A stretch of 64,000 bases of DNA from Dyadobacter sp. 50-39 (GTDB taxonomy: Bacteria; Bacteroidota; Bacteroidia; Cytophagales; Spirosomataceae): NCBI GenBank assembly GCA_001898145.1, contig MKSR01000046.1, positions 1 to 64,000 on the forward strand. The letters are read 5' to 3'. The notes beneath the pieces are model-generated. The model made no database searches, was not told the origin of the DNA, and saw nothing but the letters and a program-made list of their open reading frames with translations. Within the stretch, counting starts at the first letter, position 1; each line of letters starts with the position of its first letter. The position numbers were made by a program, and so were the translations under genes. Positions 1 through 8,452 of the stretch are shown here, piece after piece.

Positions 1-107
1 GCTGGTTCCTACTTAGGAATTTTAAGTTACCTGAGCCGTATGAGGGGAAACTCTCACGTACGGTTCTTAGGGGGGAAAGCGGGAGTAATCCTGCTGACCT
101 ACCCGAC
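1..107 (+). mobile_element. Group II intron, 3' end (domains V and VI), inserted in traG
   Basis: Bases 33-66 form a 34-nt domain V hairpin that begins GAGCCGTATGAGG, has a GAAA-type tip and closes with CACGTACGGTTC, which is the canonical size and pattern for bacterial group II introns. A domain VI-like stem follows at about 70-104 (GGGGGAAAGCGGG...CCTGCTGACCTACCC) with an unpaired A. The intron probably ends at 107 with ...GAC, an AY end, because traG coding sequence resumes in frame at 108. The catalytic RNA body and any intron-encoded reverse transcriptase lie to the left of the window. The identity is firm from domain V; the exact 3' splice base is inferred from the reading frame. Confidence 0.88.
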
Positions 108-584
108 AAAGCGATAGCCAAGGAAGGTATGGCGGAATATGTACGCTATTTGTTCAAAACGGTAAGAAAGTTCTTTGGAGAAGCCATTGTGGTCACCCAG
201 GAAGTCGAAGATATTATCTCATCGCCGGTGGTCAAACAGGCCATTATCAATAACAGCGACTGTAAAATACTTTTGGATCAGAGCAAATACCAGAACAAGT
301 TTGAGCAGATCCAGGAGCTTTTGGGACTCACAGAAAAGGAGAAGGCGCTGGTGCTATCGGTCAACAAAGCCAATGATCCACTTAGAAAATACAAGGAAGT
401 CTTTATCAGTCTGGGTGGGATGCTCTCGAAGGTTTACCGCACAGAGGTGAGCACCGAGGAGTATTACGCTTACACGACCGAGGAAACCGAAAAGATGAAA
501 GTGGGCGAATATGCCCGCAAATACGGAAGTATAAAAAAAGGGATTGCCGCGCTGGCAAATGAAATCAGATCACAGAAAAAATGA
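108..584 (+). CDS. traG: Conjugation ATPase TraG, C-terminal exon (VirB4-like)
   Basis: This is the last 158 codons of the TraG conjugative-transposon ATPase, the VirB4-like motor of the transfer apparatus. The C-terminal family signatures are present: FGEAIVVTQEVEDI, NNSDCKILLDQ, LLGLTEKEK and YTTEETEKM. The open frame runs back without a stop to base 108, directly at the intron junction, and there reads KAIAKEG, so the ATG at 129 is internal and not the true start. The 5' exon with the Walker motifs must lie upstream of the group II intron. The stop overlaps the start of the next gene (ATGA at 581-584), which indicates translational coupling within one tra operon. Confidence 0.9.
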   Translation, partial: KAIAKEGMAEYVRYLFKTVRKFFGEAIVVTQEVEDIISSPVVKQAIINNSDCKILLDQSKYQNKFEQIQELLGLTEKEKALVLSVNKANDPLRKYKEVFISLGGMLSKVYRTEVSTEEYYAYTTEETEKMKVGEYARKYGSIKKGIAALANEIRSQKK

Positions 585-1261
585 AAAAGCAGATGATGTT
601 CTTTTTGATGCTGAGCCTGGCTGTCCTGACGCCGGTTCAGACCGTGCAGGCAGCGAATCCCTGGGCGGAGATCATCAAAGCGGCCGTTAGAAGGGTGGTC
701 AGAGCGGTTGATCTTCTTATACAAAGAAGGCAGAATGCGGTCATTAAATTGCAGAATGCGCAGAAGGCCATCGAGAATACAATGGCCAAACTGCACCTGG
801 ATGAGATCACCGACTGGGTCAAAAAACAGCGGGACCTTTACAAAGAGTATTATGATGAGCTTAAAAAGGTTAAGGCGGTCATCTCCTATTATTTCCGGAT
901 CAAACAGATCGCAGAAAAACAGGTGCAGATTGTGCAGCAGTACCAGAAAGCCTGGAAGTTGTTTCAAGGCGACAGACATTTCAGTTACGGGGAGCTTATC
1001 TACATGCAGAAAGTATACGCCGGTATGCTGGAAGAAACGGCAAAAAACGTGGATATGCTCACAGTGGTGGCAAAATCGTTCAGCACACAGATGAGTGATG
1101 TGAAAAGACTTGAAATGATTGACCGGGTGGCCAGACAGGTTGACAAGGTCCATGATGAGCTGGTCAGTTTTAACCGGCAGAACCAGATGCTGAGCCTGTC
1201 CAGAGCCAGAAGCGAATTCGATGCAAAGGTGGTAAAAGAGCTGTACGGAATCCAGGACTAA
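581..1261 (+). CDS. Conjugal transfer protein TraI-like, paralog 1
   Basis: A 226-aa exported protein with a signal peptide (residues 1-24, ending VQAA) followed by an almost entirely helical, coiled-coil-like body. It matches the family called conjugal transfer protein TraI in Sphingobacteriia and Cytophagia elements; markers are VDLLIQRRQN, LQNAQKAIENTM and FSTQMSDVKRLE. It overlaps traG by 4 bases and is followed by two related genes, so the three are probably co-translated. The molecular role is not established; position and secretion suggest an envelope or pilus-associated part of the transfer channel (VirB5-like by analogy only). Confidence 0.82.
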   Translation: MKKQMMFFLMLSLAVLTPVQTVQAANPWAEIIKAAVRRVVRAVDLLIQRRQNAVIKLQNAQKAIENTMAKLHLDEITDWVKKQRDLYKEYYDELKKVKAVISYYFRIKQIAEKQVQIVQQYQKAWKLFQGDRHFSYGELIYMQKVYAGMLEETAKNVDMLTVVAKSFSTQMSDVKRLEMIDRVARQVDKVHDELVSFNRQNQMLSLSRARSEFDAKVVKELYGIQD

Positions 1262-1275
1262 AAAACGCGGCACCG

Positions 1276-1917
1276 ATGAAAAAGACAGTGGCGATACTTG
1301 TTTTGATGCTGGCGACCCATAGCTGTTTTGCCCAGAAGTTCAAAGAGTGGTTCCGTCAGAAAAAAACACAGAAAGAGTATCTGATCGAGCAGATCGCTCA
1401 TCTGAAACTGTATCTGGAGCTGACCGAAAAGGGTTATAAAATCGCCAAAGAAGGATTGACTACGATTGGTGATATCAAAAGAGGGGAGTTTAAACTTCAT
1501 ACCAATAGGTTTGATTCACTCAGGATCGTAAGCGCGGCTGTGGGCTCACATCCCCGCTTGAAGCAGCTTACAGATCTTCATGGCCGGATCAACCAGGTCT
1601 GTGAGAATTTGCCCGGCGAGTTGGCCGGACAGCAGGTGTTCAGTCAAAGCCAGCTTGACTACATTAGAGGGGTGCTGGATTTGGTCTATGATGATTGCCA
1701 GGGAATCCTGTACGCAATGTTTGATATGGTCAGAAGCGGCAACACTTCGATGACAGACGATGAAAGGATCAAAAGGATTGATCTGCTTTGCGGCCAGATG
1801 CAGGATAATTACCTGTTTGTAAAAAGCTTCGCTGAAAAGATCAGACTTCTGGCATCTCAGATTACAACAGAGAAGACAGGCATTGAAAACAGCCGCGTTT
1901 TGCACGGCATAAAATAG
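1276..1917 (+). CDS. Conjugation-operon secreted helical protein, paralog 2
   Basis: A 213-aa protein with a signal peptide (residues 1-19, ending SCFAQ) and a helical body. The C-terminal pattern FSQSQLDYIRGVLDL...MTDDERIKRIDLL is shared with the genes on both sides, so it belongs to a tandem family. Database entries of this type are often named TerB family tellurite resistance protein. Nothing in the operon supports a tellurite role and I read it as a conjugation component. It starts 14 bases after the previous stop and ends 7 bases before the next start. Confidence 0.75.
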   Translation: MKKTVAILVLMLATHSCFAQKFKEWFRQKKTQKEYLIEQIAHLKLYLELTEKGYKIAKEGLTTIGDIKRGEFKLHTNRFDSLRIVSAAVGSHPRLKQLTDLHGRINQVCENLPGELAGQQVFSQSQLDYIRGVLDLVYDDCQGILYAMFDMVRSGNTSMTDDERIKRIDLLCGQMQDNYLFVKSFAEKIRLLASQITTEKTGIENSRVLHGIK

Positions 1918-1924
1918 GGGGGAT

Positions 1925-2560
1925 ATGAAAAGAAAATTTCTAAGTTTTCTGCTGCTGAGTCTTTTGAGCGGCACGGCATCTGTAAAAGCACAAACTGCCG
2001 AGGTGACCCAGCTGGTGCTCAATATCGAGAAGCTCAATCAGCTTCGGAAGATCCTGCAGGAGCTCAAAGACGGCTATGAGATCCTCTTTAAAGGGTACAG
2101 CACGATCAGGGATCTTTCCAAAGGGAATTTCAAACTGCATGAAGCTTTTCTGGATGGTTTGTTGCAGGTCAGTCCGGCGGTGAAAAATTACAGCCGGGTG
2201 CAGGGTATCATCGGATGCCAACTGGCCATTATCAAAGAATATAAATTGGCGTATCATAAGCTGGCCGCTTCGGGCAGTTTCTCAGCCAGTGAGCTGGATT
2301 ACATCGCCCAGGTTTACAGCAGACTCTCAGAGCGAAGCCTTAAAAACCTGGATGCGCTCACGATGGTTCTGACCGCAAAAAAGCTCAGGGCCTCCGATGA
2401 TGAAAGGCTCAGTGTCATAGACAGCATTTATGATGATATGACTGATAAGCTTTCGTTTCTACGGCATTTTAATTCGAATGCGGCGCTGCTTGCCGCGCAG
2501 CGGAAGGGTGAGATAGCGGGTATTGAGCTAACCAGAAAGCTATACGATCTGAAACCATAA
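1925..2560 (+). CDS. Conjugation-operon secreted helical protein, paralog 3
   Basis: A 211-aa protein with a signal peptide ending around VKAQ (residue 23) and a helical body. Family markers include LNIEKLNQLRKIL, FKLHEAFLDGLLQVSP and FSASELDYIAQVY, followed by a DDERLSVID segment parallel to that of the upstream paralog. It is typically encoded just before traJ in Bacteroidota elements, as here. The same TerB misnaming applies. Function is unknown beyond conjugation context. Confidence 0.77.
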   Translation: MKRKFLSFLLLSLLSGTASVKAQTAEVTQLVLNIEKLNQLRKILQELKDGYEILFKGYSTIRDLSKGNFKLHEAFLDGLLQVSPAVKNYSRVQGIIGCQLAIIKEYKLAYHKLAASGSFSASELDYIAQVYSRLSERSLKNLDALTMVLTAKKLRASDDERLSVIDSIYDDMTDKLSFLRHFNSNAALLAAQRKGEIAGIELTRKLYDLKP

Positions 2561-2572
2561 ACTATAACGCGT

Positions 2573-3685
2573 GTGAAAAAGAATCTGATGATCACCTTAC
2601 TGGTGGTGCTGGTAATATTATGGCCTGAGCATTCGCAGGCTCAGGGTTATCAGCAGCAGATCCGGGGTCTGAACGGTGTGCTCGATGAGCTTTATAAGGA
2701 AATGCTTCCTTTGTGCAGTAAGCTGATCAATGTGGGAAGAGGTATTGCGGGTTTTGCAGCGATCTTTTATATCGGCAGCCGCGTCTGGCGCCATCTTGCC
2801 AGCGCGGAACCGATTGATTTTTATCCACTGCTGCGGCCTTTTGCGCTGGGTTTTGCGATTCTGATCTTCCCCTCTGTGATCGCGATGATCAATGGCATTC
2901 TTTCGCCTACGGTCCGCGGTACGGCAGGTATGGTCACAGACTCGGATAAAGCGATCGCTGTGCTTTTGAAAAAGAAAGAAGATGCGATCAAAAGCTCTGA
3001 TTTCTGGCAGATGTATGTGGGCGATGATCAGAAAGGCAGCCGTGAGAAGTGGATCAAATATACCTATGGTGATGATTATTCGGAAGGTTTTACAGACGGG
3101 ATCAGCAATGATATCAAATTTTATATGGCCAAGCAGTCTTACAATTTCCGCAATTCGATCAAGGCGGCGCTCTCAGAAATTCTCCGCGTAATCTTTGAAT
3201 CAGCAGCCCTTTGCATCAATACGCTCAGGACCTTTCAGCTGGTGATGCTGGCTATTATTGGCCCGCTGGTATTTGGCATTGCCGTATTTGATGGTTTTCA
3301 GCATACGCTTACTGCCTGGGTTGCGCGCTATATCAATGTGTTTTTGTGGCTTCCGGTCGCCAATATTTTCGGGGCAATCATCGGAAAGGTACAGGAAAAA
3401 ATGATTGCGCTGGATATCAGACAAGTTCAGGGCAGCGGAGATACTTTTTTCAGTGCCCAGGACATGGGATATCTGATCTTTCTGATCATTGGTATCGTCG
3501 GATACTTCTCGGTCCCTTCGGTGGCTGGCTACATCATCCAGGCCGGTGGCGGTAATGCGCTGCTCAATAAAGTAACGTCCGTTTTTGCCGCAACGGCAGT
3601 CGCAGTAGGCAACAAGGCATTTCCGGCCGGTGGCGGATTTGGCCGCTACCCCAGGCCTGAACAAAAACCAGAATCAAAATCATAA
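2573..3685 (+). CDS. traJ: Conjugative transposon protein TraJ
   Basis: A 370-aa membrane protein of the TraJ family, the VirB6-like inner-membrane channel part of Bacteroidota conjugation systems. It has a cleavable or anchoring N-terminal segment ending SQAQ, then several membrane segments (about residues 48-66, 76-97, 205-240 and 295-325). The family motif VGRGIAGFAAIFYIGSRVW lies near residue 51, and the C-terminal SVPSVAGYIIQAGGG is also typical. The start is GTG at 2573, 12 bases after the upstream stop. It is followed by traK after 12 bases. Confidence 0.88.
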   Translation: MKKNLMITLLVVLVILWPEHSQAQGYQQQIRGLNGVLDELYKEMLPLCSKLINVGRGIAGFAAIFYIGSRVWRHLASAEPIDFYPLLRPFALGFAILIFPSVIAMINGILSPTVRGTAGMVTDSDKAIAVLLKKKEDAIKSSDFWQMYVGDDQKGSREKWIKYTYGDDYSEGFTDGISNDIKFYMAKQSYNFRNSIKAALSEILRVIFESAALCINTLRTFQLVMLAIIGPLVFGIAVFDGFQHTLTAWVARYINVFLWLPVANIFGAIIGKVQEKMIALDIRQVQGSGDTFFSAQDMGYLIFLIIGIVGYFSVPSVAGYIIQAGGGNALLNKVTSVFAATAVAVGNKAFPAGGGFGRYPRPEQKPESKS

Positions 3686-3697
3686 CCTGTAAAGATC

Positions 3698-4339
3698 ATG
3701 TTTTCAAAAGCGAAAGATATAGAAAGAGCGTTCGGGCATATCCGGATTTTTACACTTCTGGTTGTAAGTGCAAGTTTTGCCTTCTGCTGTTTTGCTGTTT
3801 ATAAAAGCTATCAGATGACCGGGGCGAGCGCCAGCCGGGTTTATATTCTGGCAGACGGAAAGGTGCTTGAAGCGTATGCTTCTGATCGCAGGGATAATAT
3901 TCCTGTCGAGGCCAGAGACCACGTGGCGAGTTTTCACCGGTTTTTCTTTACGCTCGATCCAGACGAAAAAGCGATACAGGCCAGTGTGGTAAAAGCGCTT
4001 TATCTGGCAGACGCTTCAGCAAAAAAGCAGTATGACAATCTGCGTGAATCCGGCTTTTACACCAGCATCATATCGGGCAATATCAGCCAGCAGATTGTGA
4101 TTGACAGTGTAGCGGTCGATACGAAGGAGTATCCTTATTATTTCCGCTGCACAGCATCTCAGCAGATCATCCGGGCGACGAGCATCGTCACAAGAAGCCT
4201 TGTTACGGAAGGCTATCTTCGAAACGTTTCACGAAGCGATCACAATCCGCACGGATTTCTGATCGAGCGGTGGATGACGCTGGAAAATAAGGATGTCAGT
4301 ATCCGTAACCGCAACGCCGGACTAAGCCCGTTTTTCTAA
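3698..4339 (+). CDS. traK: Conjugative transposon protein TraK
   Basis: A 213-aa bitopic protein with a short cytosolic N-terminus, one membrane helix (about residues 17-38) and a periplasmic domain, the topology of VirB8-like assembly factors. Family markers are ARDHVASFHRFFFTLDPDE and a C-terminal NPHGFLIERWMTLENKD. It sits between traJ and the TraL-like gene, the order normal for Bacteroides-type tra operons. Confidence 0.88.
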   Translation: MFSKAKDIERAFGHIRIFTLLVVSASFAFCCFAVYKSYQMTGASASRVYILADGKVLEAYASDRRDNIPVEARDHVASFHRFFFTLDPDEKAIQASVVKALYLADASAKKQYDNLRESGFYTSIISGNISQQIVIDSVAVDTKEYPYYFRCTASQQIIRATSIVTRSLVTEGYLRNVSRSDHNPHGFLIERWMTLENKDVSIRNRNAGLSPFF

Positions 4340-4357
4340 TCTTTAAAGATATAAGTC

Positions 4358-4756
4358 ATGTTCTACAACTTCAATGCACATAAGACGTCCCCCGAGTCGT
4401 CTGGAAAACTCAAGCGAGCAGCACAAAGTATTATTTCCAGGATCACCAGCATGCAGCGCAGGTGGGTGATGTTTACCGATATTAATAAGGGCGGCTTTGC
4501 TAAAATACTGCTGAAACTGACGCTTGCGAATCTGGGATGTGCATGCGTGCTGTTTTGCCTGGTTGTTCTGATCATTTACCAGCAGCCCACTAGGGTACTA
4601 CCAGTCTATGACAGGATCTCTATACCCATGTTGCCGGATCAGTTCGCGCAGCAGGAAGATTTACAGCATCAGGCAGATTTTGAACTTTATCTGGATAGTC
4701 TCGAAAAGGCATTTCGCACCGATAGCATTAATGATACACGAACCATAAACAATTAA
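4358..4756 (+). CDS. TraL-like small conjugation membrane protein
   Basis: A 132-aa protein with a basic N-terminal cytosolic part, one membrane helix at about residues 52-74 and a short acidic periplasmic tail. It occupies the traL slot between traK and traM, and size and topology fit, but sequence conservation in this slot is low, so the name rests mainly on position. It ends 4 bases before traM. Confidence 0.6.
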   Translation: MFYNFNAHKTSPESSGKLKRAAQSIISRITSMQRRWVMFTDINKGGFAKILLKLTLANLGCACVLFCLVVLIIYQQPTRVLPVYDRISIPMLPDQFAQQEDLQHQADFELYLDSLEKAFRTDSINDTRTINN

Positions 4757-4760
4757 TACG

Positions 4761-6092
4761 ATGGAAAACACAGCTTATTCTGCCCGGTTTTTACAGCAGC
4801 GAAAATTTTACATGATGCTTCCCGTGCTGGTTTTGCCTTTTGTTACGCTGATCTACTGGGTGCTTTTTGTGAAAGGAACGAAAAAGGATCAGAAAACAGA
4901 GCAAAGTCAGGGACTGATTACGCGCCTTCCTGATGCGATGCTCAAAGAGGACAAGGAGGTTAATAAATTAAGCTTCTATGAGCGGGCAGAGGCTGATTCA
5001 GCCAAACTCGGCGAGTTGATCCGTAAAGATCCTTACCGAAGTGACAGCCCTGGTTACAAGGATTCGCTTCAGACCGGCCATCTGGCAGGACTTGGCGGGC
5101 CGTTTATGGCAAAGGCGGGGAAGGTAAGCGACCAGGGCAAGACCGCTACGCAGGCTGGTGAAGAAAAGATTTTTAAAAAGCTCAAAGCACTCGATGATGT
5201 GCTTAATGAAACAACCCGACCTGAAGTCAGCCAGGCGCAGACCGGTACCGAAAGTAAGGATGCCAAAACAGAGCAGCCAAGTGAAACCAGCGAAGGAATA
5301 CAAAAACTGGAAGCACTCATGAGCACGCTTCAGCAGCAGCCTTCCGCGCCGGACGTATATGAAGACCCGGAACTTAAAGAGCTCAGCGGAATGCTCGATA
5401 AAATTATTCAGATCCAAAATCCGGAGCTGGACTCAGAGAAGATCAAAGAGCAGTCTGAGAGCAGCAGAGGCCAGGTATTTGCCGTCCGTCAGGCGGCAGG
5501 CGCGGATCCGGTGAGTTTGCTTGCGGCTAATTCAACAGAAGATTCTGTAGAAACGGATCCGGTCAGATCCATTTCTTTTGAGCAAAATGGCTTTTTTGGT
5601 CTGGATGAAACGGTTAGCTCCGCTGATCAGAATGCAATCCCCGCTGTGATCGCTCAGACCCAGACTGTGGTGAGCGGCTCAACGGTAAAGCTCAGATTGA
5701 CACAGGATGTTTACATAGCAGGCGTTCTGATCCCGAAAGAGAGCTTTGTTTACGGGATTGCAAACCTGAACAATGAGCGGCTGGTGATCCGCATTGAATC
5801 AGTGCGCCATGAAAACAATCTGTTTCCGGTAAAGCTATCAGTGTATGATCTGGACGGGATTGCAGGCATTCATATCCCTGGCGCCATTGCGCGCGATGTA
5901 GCCAAACAGTCTTTAAGCCAGGACATACAAGGGATCAGTATCGGAAGTCTTGATCCTTCGCTGGGCGCGCAGGCTGCCAGTGCGGGCATTCAGACCGCGA
6001 AAACATTAATGGGTAAAAAAGCAAGGCTGCTGCAGGTGACAGTCAAAGCAGGTTACCAGGTGCTTCTCAGAGACGGAAATGCCAGCAGCTAG
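4761..6092 (+). CDS. traM: Conjugative transposon protein TraM (VirB10-like)
   Basis: A 443-aa protein with a single N-terminal membrane anchor (about residues 17-37), a long low-complexity Gln/Glu/Ser-rich spacer (about 45-290) and a folded C-terminal domain. That domain contains VKLRLTQDVYIAGVLIPKE, PVKLSVYDLDGIAGIHIPG and a final VKAGYQVLL strand. This is the TraM family, which bridges the inner and outer membranes like VirB10. It is followed by traN after 47 bases. Confidence 0.9.
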   Translation: MENTAYSARFLQQRKFYMMLPVLVLPFVTLIYWVLFVKGTKKDQKTEQSQGLITRLPDAMLKEDKEVNKLSFYERAEADSAKLGELIRKDPYRSDSPGYKDSLQTGHLAGLGGPFMAKAGKVSDQGKTATQAGEEKIFKKLKALDDVLNETTRPEVSQAQTGTESKDAKTEQPSETSEGIQKLEALMSTLQQQPSAPDVYEDPELKELSGMLDKIIQIQNPELDSEKIKEQSESSRGQVFAVRQAAGADPVSLLAANSTEDSVETDPVRSISFEQNGFFGLDETVSSADQNAIPAVIAQTQTVVSGSTVKLRLTQDVYIAGVLIPKESFVYGIANLNNERLVIRIESVRHENNLFPVKLSVYDLDGIAGIHIPGAIARDVAKQSLSQDIQGISIGSLDPSLGAQAASAGIQTAKTLMGKKARLLQVTVKAGYQVLLRDGNASS

Positions 6093-6139
6093 TCACCCTG
6101 AATTAATCCATTCAAAAAACATTAACGCTACTCATTATT

Positions 6140-6979
6140 ATGTATCATCCTTTAAAATGGATCTTCCAACTGATCCTTCTGCTGGAGACTGCGGCGGTAT
6201 TCTCCCAGGATCACAGCATGCAGATGTTTGTGAGCCAGCCTTTTCCGCTTGAGCTGACCACAGCAAAGACTACGCACCTGGTTTTTCCTTACGATATCGT
6301 TAGTGTGGACAAGGGGAGCGGCGATATTCTGGCGCAAAAGGCGAAAGGAGTCAGCAACATTCTGCGGGTCAAAGCCGCGGTAGCTGATTTTCACAGCACC
6401 AGTTTGACGGTGATCACCTCGGATGGAAAGCTGTATAGTTTTACGGTGGACTATGCCGCTGAGCCTTTGCAGCTTACTATCGAATTTGCCGGCAGTAGCT
6501 TGGGGCCCAATGCATCGCTTGATCAGTTTCAGCCGAACCAGGCTGAGCTCAACAGGTTAGCCGGCCGGGTAATGACCCAGCCAAAGCATCTACGCAGCAT
6601 CAAAGACAAAAACTCCGGATCCTCGCTTGCCTTGCATGGCATCTACACCAGTCAGGACGTGATCTTCTGTCAGCTTGAAATGACAAACAACTCACAGATC
6701 AGCTACGATATCGGTAGTCTCAGGTTTTTTATCCGCGACAAAAAAAGAGCTAAACGAACAGCGGTGCAGCAGCTGGAGATCAGGCCGGTGTATGTCAAAG
6801 GCGATACAGCAGTAATCGGGGGTAAATCGGCGCACTCGTTTGTGTACGCGCTGCCCAAATTCACGATCCCTGACAAGAAATATCTGGCTATTGAGCTCAT
6901 GGAAAAAAACGGCGGGCGTCATCTTGAGCTGGAAATTTCCGGCAAGGCCCTTCTGAAGGCCAGCGCTGTGGCAGAATAA
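6140..6979 (+). CDS. traN: Conjugative transposon protein TraN (VirB9-like)
   Basis: A 279-aa exported protein with a signal peptide (about residues 1-22) and a beta-rich body. Markers of the TraN family include TTHLVFPYDIVSVDKGSGDI, VSNILRVKAA and a C-terminal DKKYLAIELMEKNGGRHLEL. It is the outer-membrane-proximal partner of TraM, comparable to VirB9. The traO-traQ genes of classical Bacteroides elements do not follow it. Confidence 0.9.
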   Translation: MYHPLKWIFQLILLLETAAVFSQDHSMQMFVSQPFPLELTTAKTTHLVFPYDIVSVDKGSGDILAQKAKGVSNILRVKAAVADFHSTSLTVITSDGKLYSFTVDYAAEPLQLTIEFAGSSLGPNASLDQFQPNQAELNRLAGRVMTQPKHLRSIKDKNSGSSLALHGIYTSQDVIFCQLEMTNNSQISYDIGSLRFFIRDKKRAKRTAVQQLEIRPVYVKGDTAVIGGKSAHSFVYALPKFTIPDKKYLAIELMEKNGGRHLELEISGKALLKASAVAE

Positions 6980-7009
6980 AAATCAGAGAACCAATAAACA
7001 AACAAAATC

Positions 7010-7798
7010 ATGAACCAGAAAAATTTTGATTATCTAAAAGACCAGATCAAGTATACCGGGTTTGGAGAAGGGTTGGAAAACCAGCTGAAAGAGAACATGA
7101 AAAGACAGGCGCCGGAGTTTACTTTGAAGCATCAGAATACTTTTGGCAGGGATGAAACGACGACAGCGCTGCACTTTAAAAAATCGCCGAGCAGTGATAT
7201 GTATTTTTTTAACAGCTATCTGGTATCGCTGAAAAAGCAGGATCAGACAGAAAAGATGAATCAGTCTTTTTATGTTGAGAAAAACAATAACATCACCTTA
7301 AAGGAAGCATTTAACCTGATGCAGGGGCGGGCGGTCAACAAAGACCTTACCAACAAGGAAGGTCAGCTTTATAATGCCTGGGTTCAGCTGGATTTTAAAA
7401 ACACGGACAATAACGGCAATTACAAGCTCAAACAATTTCACCAGAACTACGGTTTTGAGCTCGAAAAAGCGCTCAGCAAACTGCCGATCAAAGAGCTTGG
7501 TAATGAACAGGATAAAAGCCGTCTGATCGAATCGCTTCAGAAAGGAAACCGCCAATCGGTGACATTCACCGACAATGGCACCGAGCAAAAACGGATGATT
7601 GAAGCCAACCCACAGTTTAAATCCATTACCGTTTATGATGGTAATGCGCAGCGTATCCGTCAGGATCTGACTGAAAAACAATCTGAAAAACAGACCGCTA
7701 CTCAAAACAAAAGTCAGCAGTTAAAACTAGAAGCCAATGAAAGCGATGTCACCTCAGTCAAAGCCGGAAAACGAAAGGGACTCTCTGTCAGCCAGTGA
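7010..7798 (+). CDS. Conserved conjugative-element protein of unknown function
   Basis: A 262-aa soluble protein beginning MNQKNFDYLKDQIKYTGFGE. This family recurs downstream of tra genes in Bacteroidota mobile elements and resembles the N-terminal part of DUF3945-type proteins. Visible features are the conserved LHFKKSPSSDMYFFNSY, the MQGRAVNKDLTNKEGQ block and a charged, disordered C-terminus after residue 215. No catalytic motif is visible. Its 3' end overlaps the next gene by 62 bases in another frame. Confidence 0.7.
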   Translation: MNQKNFDYLKDQIKYTGFGEGLENQLKENMKRQAPEFTLKHQNTFGRDETTTALHFKKSPSSDMYFFNSYLVSLKKQDQTEKMNQSFYVEKNNNITLKEAFNLMQGRAVNKDLTNKEGQLYNAWVQLDFKNTDNNGNYKLKQFHQNYGFELEKALSKLPIKELGNEQDKSRLIESLQKGNRQSVTFTDNGTEQKRMIEANPQFKSITVYDGNAQRIRQDLTEKQSEKQTATQNKSQQLKLEANESDVTSVKAGKRKGLSVSQ

Positions 7799-8090
7799 AA
7801 TTTCAGAACTGAGCCCGCTGGCTGATTTTTTCAAGGCCATAGAAAAAGACCCCAGGATCGGAAGTACACATATTGGCGTGTATGCATCGCTGCTCAACTA
7901 CTGGAATACGCAGGGAAGAGTCAGCCCGATCCGTGTTTTCAGTCATCAGATGATCGGGCTGGCCAAGCTGTCCTGCCGCGATACGTATTTTAAGTATGTC
8001 GGTGAGCTGAGCGAATATGGCTACATCCGGTATGAGCGCTCTTTTAACCGGAACAGGCCAAGTGAGATTTATTTCACTTGTGGAGAATGA
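7737..8090 (+). CDS. Small winged-helix-like mobile-element protein
   Basis: A 117-aa protein with a basic, variable N-terminus and a conserved core from about residue 35: KDPRIGSTHIGVYASLLNYW, then SHQMIGLAKLSCRDTYFKYV and ELSEYGYIRYERSFN. The pattern resembles the small DNA-binding proteins found with Bacteroidota conjugative elements (helix-turn-helix followed by a wing). The first ATG overlaps the previous gene by 62 bases and there is no later plausible start before the core, so a real overlap is likely. The start could also be the ATG at 7746. Confidence 0.65.
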   Translation: MKAMSPQSKPENERDSLSASEISELSPLADFFKAIEKDPRIGSTHIGVYASLLNYWNTQGRVSPIRVFSHQMIGLAKLSCRDTYFKYVGELSEYGYIRYERSFNRNRPSEIYFTCGE

Positions 8091-8137
8091 GACGAAACCA
8101 GGTTAGAGATGAAGTAACCTAAAAACACGGAAAAACG

Positions 8138-8452
8138 ATGGATGAGCTTGAAAAGATAAATCCGTTCCATATTCTTGCTCAGCGTCTGACAAGGATCGAG
8201 CATATGCTGGTTTGTCTGATGGAAAACACCGATGTGAATCCTGCATCTATATCACCGCAGCAGCCCGAGCTGTTAAGCATCACAGAAGCTGCCCGGTTTC
8301 TGGGGCTAAGTAAACAGGCTGTTTACCGTCATATCGGAAAAATCTCCCATTATAAAAGAAACGGACGGCTTTATTTTAAGCGCCAGGAGCTGATTGAATA
8401 TGTGGAGCAGGGCAGACGGATAGCACGTAAATCATTGCCAGGTAGACATTAA
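8138..8452 (+). CDS. Excisionase-family helix-turn-helix protein
   Basis: A 104-aa protein whose second half (about residues 47-92) is a MerR/excisionase-type HTH: LSITEAARFLGLSKQAVYRH, then YKRNGRLYFKRQELIEYVEQG. Such proteins regulate or direct excision and transfer of Bacteroidota elements. It is the last clear gene of the conjugation block. About 840 bases without a recognisable gene follow. Confidence 0.78.
   Translation: MDELEKINPFHILAQRLTRIEHMLVCLMENTDVNPASISPQQPELLSITEAARFLGLSKQAVYRHIGKISHYKRNGRLYFKRQELIEYVEQGRRIARKSLPGRH

Noticed and set aside
1276-2560. Reading these genes as TerB tellurite-resistance proteins
   Set aside because: They are tandem secreted helical proteins inside a tra operon; no tellurite gene set is present and the fold markers match conjugation proteins.
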